Of a stretch of DNA of 51,958 nt, positions 10,294 to 18,661 are shown piece after piece. Position numbers and translations under genes: made by a program. Source of the stretch: Legionella qingyii. GTDB taxonomy: Bacteria; Pseudomonadota; Gammaproteobacteria; Legionellales; Legionellaceae. A model generated the notes under the pieces. It had not been told where the DNA came from. It made no database searches and saw only the letters and a program-made list of their open reading frames with translations. How positions within the stretch are numbered: the first letter of the stretch is position 1; each line of letters begins with the position of its first letter. The DNA lies in contig NZ_QHJG01000035.1 in NCBI RefSeq assembly GCF_003184185.1, forward strand, positions 1 to 51,958. The letters are read 5' to 3'.

Positions 10294-11466
10294 TTATGCA
10301 TGTGACACTAGATTCAATGTATGCTTTGCAATCATATACTCTTCATTTGTAGGAATAACACCAATGAAGATTCTACTATCAGGATGACTAATCACCGGCT
10401 CGTTTTTTAGATTTGCATGTTCATCCAATATAACACCCAACCAAGCAAGACGTTCACATATTTTTTTTCTCACTGGCGCTGAATGTTCACCAATTCCGGC
10501 AGTAAAAATAATTGCATCACATCCCTGTAAACTACTGGCTAAAGCACAAAGCTCTCGTGCTGCCCGATAACAAAATAAATCAACCGCCTCAATTGCCTTT
10601 GCTTCCTTGCTTGATTGAAGTTCACGCATGTCACTGCTGATTTCAGAAACTCCCAAAAGGCCTGATTTCTTATATAGAATGGTATTAACCTCATCTATTG
10701 ATAATTTCTTTTCCTGAAGTAAATATAAAATTACTCCTGGATCAAGTACGCCACAGCGAGTTCCCATCATTAAACCATCTAAAGCAGTGAATCCCATTGA
10801 GGTTGTAACACTTTTACAATGTTCCATGGCACACATGCTTGCTCCATTACCAAGATGGGCAACAATTACTTTTTTATCTTTTATTTGCTCAGGTAAAACT
10901 GAAGCGATATATTCATAAGAAATACCATGAAAGCCATAGCGAATAATGCCCTCTTCACTTAATACCCTGGGTATAGCAAAAAGAGTAGCCAGCTTATCTT
11001 GCGTTTGATGAAATGAAGTATCAAAACAAGCAACTTGTGGTAGTTCAGGATAAAGTTTCAAGATACTTTCAATAATAGCCACATTATGTGGTTGATGAAG
11101 TGGCGCTAAAGGATTTAAAGACGCTAGTTTTTTAATGGAATCTGTATTAATTAGTGCTGGAGCTTGAAAATAAAGTCCACCATGAACCACTCGATGGCCA
11201 ACCGCTCTTAAAAAATAGCGTGTTGGCAAATTTTTGAGCCATTCAAATAAATAGCTTAATGCAGATTCATATCCCGGTGATGAAATGGATTCATTAGCAA
11301 CTTGTTCATGTTGTTCATTAGAAATCACAATTTTAGGATTATCATGAATACTTTCTATTTCGCCGTGATAAATTAAAGTTAAAGAAGAAATAAAAAGACT
11401 GAATTTAATGCTGGAAGAACCTGCATTAATCACTAGGATAGCTTCATCAATTTGTTTTAATTTCAT
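10294..11466 (-). CDS. ackA: Acetate kinase
   Basis: This enzyme interconverts acetyl-phosphate + ADP and acetate + ATP (or acts on another short-chain acyl phosphate). The start is taken at the ATG at 11466, whose A is shared with the last base of the upstream stop codon (TAATG), giving 390 residues. A longer frame exists but would run into the pta gene. Family motifs are AILVINAGSSSIKFSLF, AVGHRVVHGG, AHLGNGASM near residue 195, TTSMGFTALDGLMMGTRCG, and IIFTAGIGEHSAPVR near residue 315. Coupling to a phosphotransacylase gives a complete acyl-CoA to acyl-phosphate to carboxylate + ATP route. Confidence 0.94.
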   Translation of the reverse strand: MKLKQIDEAILVINAGSSSIKFSLFISSLTLIYHGEIESIHDNPKIVISNEQHEQVANESISSPGYESALSYLFEWLKNLPTRYFLRAVGHRVVHGGLYFQAPALINTDSIKKLASLNPLAPLHQPHNVAIIESILKLYPELPQVACFDTSFHQTQDKLATLFAIPRVLSEEGIIRYGFHGISYEYIASVLPEQIKDKKVIVAHLGNGASMCAMEHCKSVTTSMGFTALDGLMMGTRCGVLDPGVILYLLQEKKLSIDEVNTILYKKSGLLGVSEISSDMRELQSSKEAKAIEAVDLFCYRAARELCALASSLQGCDAIIFTAGIGEHSAPVRKKICERLAWLGVILDEHANLKNEPVISHPDSRIFIGVIPTNEEYMIAKHTLNLVSHA

Positions 11467-12851
11467 TATTTTTTTCTTCGTGCATACAATAAAGCCATAA
11501 CACATGATGCTTTTCGCGATAACTCATCACTACCTCGGCTGGTAAGAATAATGGGGACATGAGCACCCAATACCATTCCTGCAGCTTCGATGCCTGATAA
11601 ATAAGTCATTTGTTTATAAAGCATATTACCTGATTCAACGTCAGGAACAACTAAGATATCTGCATTACCAGCAACAGGAGAAAAAATACCTTTTTCACGC
11701 GCTGAATCCATTGAAATAGCATTATCAAATGCTAATGGGCCATCTAAAATACCCCCAGTAATCTGTCCGCGCTCAGCCATTTTACACAATGCCGTAGCAT
11801 CAAGTGTAGATGGAATTTTCTCATTTACAGTTTCAACTGCAGAAAGAATTGCAACGTTAGGTGTACCTAGCTCGAGTGCGTGAAATAGATCGATCGCATT
11901 TTGCACAATGTCACACTTTTCTTTGAGATTAGGAAATAGATTAATTGCGGCATCAGTCAAAAAAATAGGTTTGGGGTAATTAGGAACTTCAAGGGAAAAT
12001 ACATGGCTCATACGACGTCCCGTTCGTAATCCATTATCCTTGGAAACGATTGGTTTCATCAACTCTTCTGTATGAAGTTTTCCTTTCATTATTGCTTCAA
12101 CTTTCTGTGTTGCTGCTAATTTTACCGCTGTTTCAGCAGCCTCATTGCTGTGTTCTGTAGGAATAAGCTCATAAGCCGAAATATCAATATTACCCTCTTT
12201 TGCGGCAGCAAGAATTTTCTGTTTAGGGCCAACTAGAATCGGTGTAATTAATCCCTCTTCGGCAGAAGCAATTGCTCCTTTAAGTGACAGTACATCCACT
12301 GGGTGTACCACAGCAGTTATAAGTGGTTTTAGTGAATCTTTTGCCATAATCAAGCGCTGATACCAATGCTCCTGTTTAGGTTTAAGTTCCACTTTAGGTA
12401 ATTCAACACACTTTCTTTTTATTTTGGTTGTTGGCGCTATAACCGTTGCAAGGCCGCTAATCACCGTTTTACCAAGTTGATTAACTCCCTTACAATTAAG
12501 CTCAACGATATGTTTTTCCGGTATTTTTTTCACTACTTCGAGTGTAATTGTAATTGTGTCGCCCAAAGTCACGGGATGTTCGAATTTTAAAGTTTGTTCT
12601 AGATAAATGGTACCAGGTCCGGGTAACTCAGTTCCTAAAACAGTAGATAAAAGCGATGCCCCCCACATTCCGTGAGCGATAATTTTATGAAAGATATCAT
12701 TTTTAGCATACTCTGCATCAACATGCGCTGGATTTACATCCCCCGACATGATGGCAAAAAGCTCTATATCTTCCGGAGTTAATGTACGTACTAAGCTTGC
12801 TGATTTACCAATGGTTAGTTCATCAAAGACATGATTTTCAATGTAGCTCAT
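11466..12851 (-). CDS. MaoC-like hydratase / phosphate acetyl- or butyryltransferase fusion
   Basis: This is a two-domain enzyme of about 461 residues. The N-terminal part (residues 1-145) is a MaoC hotdog domain with the hydratase signature SGDVNPAHVDAEYAKN near residue 37 and HGMWGASLLSTVLG. The C-terminal part (about 165-460) is a phosphotransacylase domain with KGKLHTEELMKPIV, LTDAAINLFP, ILDGPLAFDNAIS and a closing GSDELSRKASCVMALLYA. Such fusions are common beside ackA. I start at the ATG at 12851 (MSYIENHVFDEL); the longer frame adds 12 residues unlike the family. It is translationally coupled to ackA and lies downstream of hsp20. Confidence 0.9.
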   Translation of the reverse strand: MSYIENHVFDELTIGKSASLVRTLTPEDIELFAIMSGDVNPAHVDAEYAKNDIFHKIIAHGMWGASLLSTVLGTELPGPGTIYLEQTLKFEHPVTLGDTITITLEVVKKIPEKHIVELNCKGVNQLGKTVISGLATVIAPTTKIKRKCVELPKVELKPKQEHWYQRLIMAKDSLKPLITAVVHPVDVLSLKGAIASAEEGLITPILVGPKQKILAAAKEGNIDISAYELIPTEHSNEAAETAVKLAATQKVEAIMKGKLHTEELMKPIVSKDNGLRTGRRMSHVFSLEVPNYPKPIFLTDAAINLFPNLKEKCDIVQNAIDLFHALELGTPNVAILSAVETVNEKIPSTLDATALCKMAERGQITGGILDGPLAFDNAISMDSAREKGIFSPVAGNADILVVPDVESGNMLYKQMTYLSGIEAAGMVLGAHVPIILTSRGSDELSRKASCVMALLYARRKK

Positions 12852-12916
12852 CTGTATGCCTGTTATAATAAAAAATTCATAATCCACTTGGTTGTGTGGT
12901 CGTTATTTGTAACGTG

Positions 12917-12951
12917 AAAAATAGTTGCCCCACAATAAAAAACATGGGGCA
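12917..12951 (-). terminator. Rho-independent terminator of hsp20
   Basis: Read on the minus strand, TGCCCCA (12951-12945) pairs with TGGGGCA (12932-12926), and ACTATTTTTC follows with a T-run. It sits just after the hsp20 stop and before the MaoC-Pta start, so it separates the two transcription units at least partly. Confidence 0.7.
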
Positions 12952-12958
12952 TGTATAT

Positions 12959-13453
12959 TTATTTCGCAGCTTCTATCTTAACGTCTCGAGATTTACCTTT
13001 AGCTTCTGCTTTTTTAGGTAATTCTACCCAGAGCATTCCTTTTTTAAAAGTTGCTTTCGCCTTGTCTGCATCAATTGTTGAAGGTAAAGAAAGTGAACGC
13101 TCATATTTACCGTAACTAATTTCTCGGGAAATATATTTTTTCTTTTCATTTTTTTTAGAAGTTGATTTTTCGCCTGTGATGGTGAGCGAATTACCACTTA
13201 TAGACACATTGATGTCTTTTTCATCCATACCAGGCATTTCCATCTGAATGGTAAAGTGATCTTTATCTTCAACAACATCCATTGATGGCATAAGATTAAG
13301 ATTTTCGAACTGATCCAGGCTTTTACTTGGTGCAAACATTTCATAAAAATCATGAAATGCTTTATCAACTTCCTGCTGAAGACCTAAAAAAGGATTATGG
13401 GGATGTTCAATTGAAATAGGGGTACCATTTTTCCATTTTAATAGCGCATTCAT
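12959..13453 (-). CDS. Small heat-shock protein, Hsp20/alpha-crystallin family
   Basis: This ATP-independent chaperone holds unfolding proteins in the cytoplasm. The start is the ATG at 13453 (MNALLKWKNG), preceded by GGAGT 8 bases away, giving 164 residues; an upstream in-frame start would lack such a site. The alpha-crystallin domain spans about residues 53-150: DKDHFTIQMEMPGMDEKDINVSI, SLTITGEK, ISYGKYERSLSLPSTID, then AxFKKGMLWVELPK with a closing VKIEAAK. It resembles the Legionella global stress protein GspA type. It is divergent from the alcohol dehydrogenase gene. Confidence 0.93.
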   Translation of the reverse strand: MNALLKWKNGTPISIEHPHNPFLGLQQEVDKAFHDFYEMFAPSKSLDQFENLNLMPSMDVVEDKDHFTIQMEMPGMDEKDINVSISGNSLTITGEKSTSKKNEKKKYISREISYGKYERSLSLPSTIDADKAKATFKKGMLWVELPKKAEAKGKSRDVKIEAAK

Positions 13454-13512
13454 GTTATCGACTCCGTCCAATTAATTTCCATTAACGTTTGCAAATACAC
13501 CAAATACAGTTT

Positions 13513-13540
13513 GATATACAAAAGTAATTTGTCAAGTCAA
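13513..13540 (-). promoter_or_regulatory. Candidate promoter of hsp20
   Basis: On the minus strand TTGACT (13540-13535), a 16-bp spacer and TATATC (13518-13513) form a plausible sigma-70 promoter about 60 bp before the hsp20 start. The overlapping CTTGAC could also serve a heat-shock sigma factor, but no good CCCCAT-type -10 is seen. Confidence 0.4.
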
Positions 13541-13614
13541 AATACTTTTAATTTAGTCTACAGTTTAATAAATATCATTTAATTTATAGTTCAATACGAT
13601 TTAAGGAAAATATT

Positions 13615-14643
13615 ATGATGCATGCCATGGTTATGGAACAATCAGGCAAAAAGTTAATCTATAAAGAAGTAAAAAAACCTGAACCTCAAGAAAATGAAGT
13701 ACTCATTAAAGTTCATGCATGTGGCATTTGTCGTACTGATTTACATGTGTTAGATGGTGAATTAAACAATCCCAAGCTACCTCTGATTCCAGGTCATCAA
13801 ATTGTTGGCACGGTTGCAAAAGTAGGTTCATTGAATACCAATTTTGTCATTGGACAACGGATTGGGGTTCCGTGGTTAGGTGGAAGTTGTGAAAAGTGTC
13901 CATTTTGTCTATCAGGACGTGAAAATCTTTGTGACCACGCTCGATTTACTGGTTATCAAATTGATGGTGGTTTTGCAGAATATTGTGTGGCTAACCAGCG
14001 ATTTTGTTTTCCTATACCTGATGGTTATTCTGATGATCAAGCTGCTCCGCTATTTTGTGCAGGATTAATTGGTTACCGGGCCTTATTGAAAACAAATAAC
14101 GCCAAACATTTGGGATTATATGGATTTGGTGCAGCAGCACATATTCTTATTCAAGTAGCTAAAAAACAAGGACGAACAGTTTATGTCTTTACAAGTCCTG
14201 GTGATAACCAAGCTCAAGAGTTTGCCTATAAGTTAGGTGCAGTATGGGCTGGAGACTCAGATCAAGATGCGCCCTATCCTCTTGATGCTGCAATCATTTT
14301 TGCACCCGTAGGAGCACTTATCCCGCTAGCGCTTCGTAATACAGGAAAAGGAGGGATAGTAGTCTGTGCTGGAATTCACATGAGTGATATTCCCAGTTTT
14401 CCCTATAATATCCTTTGGGGGGAGAGAGTTCTTTGTTCTGTAGCCAATCTCACCAGAAAAGATGGTGAAGAATTTTTATCGCTTGCACCGAAAATCCCTG
14501 TTAAAACAGAAGTTCATACGTATCCATTAAGTGAAGCCAATCAAGCACTTGATGATCTGCGTCATGGGCGGTTTACAGGCGCAGCAGTTATTAAGATCAG
14601 GACTTACGAAAAACCCCAAGGTCGAGGCAAAAAATGTTTTTAA
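13615..14643 (+). CDS. Zinc-dependent alcohol dehydrogenase with C-terminus supplied by an inserted palindrome
   Basis: This is a medium-chain NAD(P)-dependent alcohol dehydrogenase of 342 residues. The GroES-like domain carries the catalytic zinc ligands (CGICRTDLH near residue 37, GHQIVGTV near 62) and the structural zinc cysteines (GSCEKCPFCLSGRENLCDHA, about 96-115). The Rossmann part has GLYGFGAAAHILIQVAK near 172. It belongs with the AdhA/AdhP zinc-binding group. The family part ends at about FTGAAVIKI. The last 14 residues (RTYEKPQGRGKKCF) and the stop codon lie inside the palindromic element that begins at 14597, so the native C-terminus was replaced. It is divergent from hsp20, near ackA and pta, which suggests fermentation or stress-phase carbon metabolism. 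Confidence 0.9.
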   Translation: MMHAMVMEQSGKKLIYKEVKKPEPQENEVLIKVHACGICRTDLHVLDGELNNPKLPLIPGHQIVGTVAKVGSLNTNFVIGQRIGVPWLGGSCEKCPFCLSGRENLCDHARFTGYQIDGGFAEYCVANQRFCFPIPDGYSDDQAAPLFCAGLIGYRALLKTNNAKHLGLYGFGAAAHILIQVAKKQGRTVYVFTSPGDNQAQEFAYKLGAVWAGDSDQDAPYPLDAAIIFAPVGALIPLALRNTGKGGIVVCAGIHMSDIPSFPYNILWGERVLCSVANLTRKDGEEFLSLAPKIPVKTEVHTYPLSEANQALDDLRHGRFTGAAVIKIRTYEKPQGRGKKCF

Positions 14644-14722
14644 TGAGGGAGTTTAGATAGACTAAATGACCGAATTAAAAACATTTTTTAACGAAGAGAG
14701 TGGGGTTTTTCGTAAGTCCTGA
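14597..14722. mobile_element. 126-bp palindromic MITE-like element
   Basis: Outer arms 14597-14618 and 14701-14722 are perfect 22-bp inverted repeats beginning TCAGGACTTACG. Inner arms 14629-14644 and 14674-14689 are perfect 16-bp inverted repeats. Between them lie 10-base unpaired stretches and a small central TTTAG/CTAAA stem, so the whole element folds into one long hairpin. It has no coding capacity. The trinucleotide AGA lies directly outside both ends and could be a target duplication. It contains the stop codon of the alcohol dehydrogenase and probably also ends its transcript. Confidence 0.8.
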
Positions 14723-14734
14723 AGATTAGAAATC

Positions 14735-14748
14735 AAGTGACGTCACTT
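14735..14748. promoter_or_regulatory. 14-bp perfect palindrome upstream of ddaH
   Basis: AAGTGACGTCACTT is a perfect palindrome about 160 bp upstream of the ddaH start and 12 bp from the MITE-like element. It could be an operator, but position and uniqueness are the only support. Confidence 0.25.
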
Positions 14749-14908
14749 TTTTACCAAATCTATTAGATGGTTATATTGATATATTGCAAATCCAACATAT
14801 TTACCTATTTAGAATACTCACTGAAAAACATCCATAGGTTCTTGCCTTGACTCAAAATATTTGGGAGCATCGACATCAAGGATTATTTACTCATCAAAGG
14901 GAATTATT

Positions 14909-15676
14909 ATGTTTCAACAAGCAATAGTACGAACACCTTCACCCAGTTTGATTCATGGATTAACATCTGCGATAGACTTAGGCCAACCTGATTATATAAA
15001 AGCCCTGGAGCAACACCAAAATTATATCAATACATTAATTCGCTGTGGCCTGGAAGTAACAGTTTTACCCGCATCAGATGCGTTTCCTGATTCTTGCTTT
15101 GTAGAAGATCCTGCACTCCTTACAGATAGATTCGCCCTCCTCACTCGTCCGGGTGCACAATCAAGACAGGAAGAAGTCAATTTAATTGAACCTTGTATTC
15201 AAACTTTTTATAAAACCAGAACCCATAAAATAGAAGCACCTGGAACCTTAGAAGCAGGTGATGTCATGCAAGTAGAAGATCATTTCTACATAGGACTTTC
15301 GCAACGCACCAATAAAGAAGGCGTGGCACAATTGACAGCTTTATTGGCACAATATGGGTTCAAAAGTACCGTGATCGAACTTAAAAAATTTTTACATCTA
15401 AAAACAGGTGTTTCATACCTTGGGAATAAATGTTTACTGGTCAATGGTGAATTAGTGAACCATCCTGCCTTTAAGTCATTTGAACAATTAATTATTGATG
15501 ATAGTGAAGCGTATGCTGCCAATTGCATTAACGTTAATAATACCGTCATTATGCCTCAAGGTTTCCCTCGTTCTATAGAAATGGTTCATAATTCCGGCTT
15601 TCATGTAATCACTACAGATGTAAGCGAGTTTCGTAAAATTGATGGTGGCTTAAGCTGTTTATCCCTGAGATTTTAA
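14909..15676 (+). CDS. ddaH: N(G),N(G)-dimethylarginine dimethylaminohydrolase-like protein
   Basis: Members hydrolyse asymmetric dimethylarginine (or arginine-like substrates) to citrulline and dimethylamine using a Cys-His-Glu/Asp active site. The start is the ATG at 14909 (MFQQAIVRTPSPS), preceded by AAGGGA, giving 255 residues, the usual length. Visible motifs are FPDSCFVEDPALL near residue 67, GTLEAGDVM near 112, the histidine in FLHLKTGVSYLG near 153, and the nucleophile cysteine near the C-terminus in IDGGLSCLSLRF. Its stop overlaps the ATG of a permease (TAATG), which suggests uptake and degradation of a methylated arginine. Arginine deiminase-like activity is possible, but the short length favours the DDAH group. 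Confidence 0.85.
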   Translation: MFQQAIVRTPSPSLIHGLTSAIDLGQPDYIKALEQHQNYINTLIRCGLEVTVLPASDAFPDSCFVEDPALLTDRFALLTRPGAQSRQEEVNLIEPCIQTFYKTRTHKIEAPGTLEAGDVMQVEDHFYIGLSQRTNKEGVAQLTALLAQYGFKSTVIELKKFLHLKTGVSYLGNKCLLVNGELVNHPAFKSFEQLIIDDSEAYAANCINVNNTVIMPQGFPRSIEMVHNSGFHVITTDVSEFRKIDGGLSCLSLRF

Positions 15677-17007
15677 TGAATAAAAAGCTAACTATTTTTA
15701 GTTTGACACTAATGACCGTGGGTTCAGTAGACAGCATTCGTAATTTACCTGCTGCGGCATTAGTTGGAACAGATATTTTTTGGTATTTCGGTTTGGCTTT
15801 GTTTTTCTTTTTATTGCCCAGTGCCATTATTGCAAGCTGGTTTTCCTCTAAATCCCATGAAGGAATTTATGGGTGGGTAAAAATTAGCTTGGGGAAAAAA
15901 GCGGGGTTTATCGCTATTTGGTTTCAATGGATGCAGAACGTCCTTATATATCCTACATTTTTCAGTTTTATAGCAGGTGCATTTTTGTATTGCATTAATC
16001 CAAATCTTATTGAAAATAAAACGCTCCTGTTTATTATAATTAACATACTCATCTGGTGTTTAACTTGGATCAATATATAAGGATTCCATTTATCTAATCG
16101 ATTGACCATTTTTTGCTCCATATTTGGACTTTTACTCCCTTTCATTTTAATTTTGACTATAGGATTGATCTGGGTAATTATTTATCCTCATTCTCTAAAC
16201 CTTGTAACACATTCTCATCAAGATTCATGGACATCTCTAACAGCAATCATCCTTTCTTTTTGTGGTATTGAAATTGCTGGCGTTCATACGCAAGATTGCA
16301 AACCTGGAGCATTTCCCAAGGCTATTGCTCTTTCAGTAATTATTATTTTTGTTACGATGCTCTTTGGTTCATTGACTTTGGCTTTGCTACTTTCGCCGAG
16401 TCAATTAAATTTTATTAGTGGTATCCCTCAGCTATTTCAAGTTTTTTTTACTCAAATACAATTTGCTAAACTGAGTTTCATTGTTAATGTTTTAATCGTG
16501 GTAGGTTGTATTGGTTGTGCCAATAATTGGCTAATCTCCCCGATTAAAGGTCTATTATTTGCAAGTAATGAGCTCAATAATTCAATCAAACAATCCTCCT
16601 CTGGATTACTGATTATACAGGCATGTGGTGTATCATTTATCAGTACCCTTTTTTTATTATTACCGAGTATTAATACATCCTATTGGTTCATGATAACTTT
16701 GGCTACCCAAATGTATTTGTTTATGTATGTGTTTATGTTTGCTGGTGCAATACGATTAGCCAGGCGAGAAAAAAAACACGGTTCCTGGTTCATTATTTTA
16801 TCGTCGATTCTCGGATTTATTGGCATTACTATTTCACTCGCCATTAGCTTTACTCCTCCTAACTCGCTAAAATATGGCTCGTTGCTGCATTATGATTTAT
16901 TTATTATTAGCTGTTTGTTACTTATCACTTCCTCAGCGATGTTATGGAAAAAAATTCTTTATGATCGAGTGACTAACGAATTATCTAAAGGATCTCATGC
17001 GAGCTAA
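15676..17007 (+). pseudogene. APC-family amino-acid permease interrupted by one in-frame stop
   Basis: Read through, this frame gives a 443-residue, roughly 12-helix permease of the amino acid/polyamine (APC) superfamily. It starts MNKKLTIFSLTLMTVGSVD, includes the helix 1 signature SVDSIRNLPAAALVG, and ends in a hydrophilic tail. The frame is broken only by TAA at 16078-16080 (codon 135), where homologues have WIN followed by a basic residue and G. The sequence on both sides is intact and in the same frame, so this looks like a recent nonsense mutation. Restart at a downstream TTG is possible but would lose the first four helices. It is coupled to ddaH and probably imported its substrate. 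Confidence 0.85.
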
Positions 17008-17071
17008 ATTCAGGCGTCAACGAGATCATAGATTAACATCTTGATTTATCAGTCCTTTACTAAAAGTATTC

Positions 17072-17100
17072 TTTACTTAAGATGAAAATAAGACTATAAT
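17072..17100 (+). promoter_or_regulatory. Sigma-70 promoter of the coiled-coil gene
   Basis: TTTACT (17072-17077), a 17-bp spacer and a consensus TATAAT (17095-17100) lie 34 bp before the GTG start at 17134. Confidence 0.65.
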
Positions 17101-17133
17101 TTGTACAGAATAATTATCCTAAAGGAGTTCTCT

Positions 17134-18573
17134 GTGCCTAACTCTGCGCAATCAGTCTCAATGACATTGAATTCGAGTCAGCTTGAACAATGGTTTGCTA
17201 CTATAGAAAGAGACAATGCACCAAATACATCCGAAACAAATCCTCATTTAGCTACTCAATTTCTTGCACGTTTTGGACTAAGAGAAGCCAAACAAGTAGT
17301 TGAGTTTCTGAAAACAACTGGCGGAAACGAAACTATCAATATGATAGCCCAAGAACTAATGAAGGAAGAGGCGAAAGCTCAATTGATTAGAGAAAGTACA
17401 GCAGATGAAATGCTCCGACAGCAGCGTTTGCTTTTTCTTCTCATGACATTAATTTCCAAGAATAAAGCACATGTAGAACATGTTAATGAGATGACCCAAG
17501 AGCAAATAGATAAACAGCTTAAAGAAACCAAAGCTGAAGCGAAAAAGAACTCGTTAATTGAAATGCATATTGCCGATGCTAATATGCGGGCCAATGAAAT
17601 TCTAAAGCTTGACAAAGAACTTAAAAAACTAGAAAGTGAATTAACTAACTTGGAACAAGAGCTACAAGAGCTCGAAGAAGAATGGTTGGAGATAGAAGAA
17701 ATTAATGCTGATATTTCCGACTATCTGGAAGAACTCAACGAGTTTCTTCAAATACCTCTATTAATCGATCAGCCTATAGCTGAATATATTACGCATGCAA
17801 ACAAACAGGTAACATCACTATCAGCAGAGTTAGAGACCCTTAGAGCACTGCAAACGGCACAAGCGCCTACTGCAAGCAATGTTGATAGAGTACAGGAAAC
17901 AACCGTACACCGCCTTGATAAAAGAATGCAACATTTGGAAAAGCGACTTGCTTTATTTCAATCTCAACTAGAACAGCCGCCTCAAACTCGTGAAGAATTA
18001 TATCAACAGTTAATTGATCGGGTTAAAGCTCGATTAAATGAACAAGTAGCGTCAAACGAAGAAATACAATTGCCTACGCATCGCGCAGGTCAAATAGAAG
18101 GTTTAAGATTGCAAGAACGCGGATTTTCACAAGCACTGCAATTTATAAGAAAAGAAAAAATTCTCCTTAACTCTCAGTTAGAGCCTGTTAACGATTTCAG
18201 TCAAGCCCAATTTATTATTGACCCAAGTCAAAAGGCTCGTTATCGACGGTATGGAGACTCATATGCTGTTTTTTCAGAAAATATGGATCCCGATCATGCC
18301 AGTGAAAAAGACTTGTTACAGGCCAAACTAAACTATGAAAAGCTAAAACCAGATATTTGTACCGTTACCTTTTTCCACAATAACCGCAAACAAAATCAAA
18401 CAGAAATGTTTAGGACTCGTTCTCAAAATTGCCAAAGTCGATTACAAGACTTGATGAGTCGTATAGATAGCCATCAAGAATTTAACCCAGCAGCTATGGT
18501 TAACATTAGGAAAGTCCCCCAAAAGCGTCTAAAGAACATCATATCAATAATAGCAGCCTTTCCGTTTTATTAA
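17134..18573 (+). CDS. Coiled-coil protein of unknown function (effector-like)
   Basis: This 479-residue soluble protein starts at a GTG at 17134 preceded by AAAGGAG, with a consensus promoter just upstream. An N-terminal helical region is followed by a long glutamate- and leucine-rich coiled coil at about residues 100-205 (for example LESELTNLEQELQELEEEW) and a second helical stretch around 245-310. The C-terminal part (about 340-420) is less helical (QAQFIIDPSQKARYRRYGDSY), and the end is hydrophobic (IISIIAAFPFY). There is no signal peptide, membrane helix or enzyme motif. Long coiled coils are common among Legionella Dot/Icm substrates, but this assignment is only suggestive. Confidence 0.7.
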   Translation: MPNSAQSVSMTLNSSQLEQWFATIERDNAPNTSETNPHLATQFLARFGLREAKQVVEFLKTTGGNETINMIAQELMKEEAKAQLIRESTADEMLRQQRLLFLLMTLISKNKAHVEHVNEMTQEQIDKQLKETKAEAKKNSLIEMHIADANMRANEILKLDKELKKLESELTNLEQELQELEEEWLEIEEINADISDYLEELNEFLQIPLLIDQPIAEYITHANKQVTSLSAELETLRALQTAQAPTASNVDRVQETTVHRLDKRMQHLEKRLALFQSQLEQPPQTREELYQQLIDRVKARLNEQVASNEEIQLPTHRAGQIEGLRLQERGFSQALQFIRKEKILLNSQLEPVNDFSQAQFIIDPSQKARYRRYGDSYAVFSENMDPDHASEKDLLQAKLNYEKLKPDICTVTFFHNNRKQNQTEMFRTRSQNCQSRLQDLMSRIDSHQEFNPAAMVNIRKVPQKRLKNIISIIAAFPFY

Positions 18574-18661
18574 TTTCATTTAATTTTAATTATCAACCGA
18601 CAATTTATGACTATACTTTAAAAACATTGGTTTAAAATCAGACTAACCCAGGTGAAATAAG

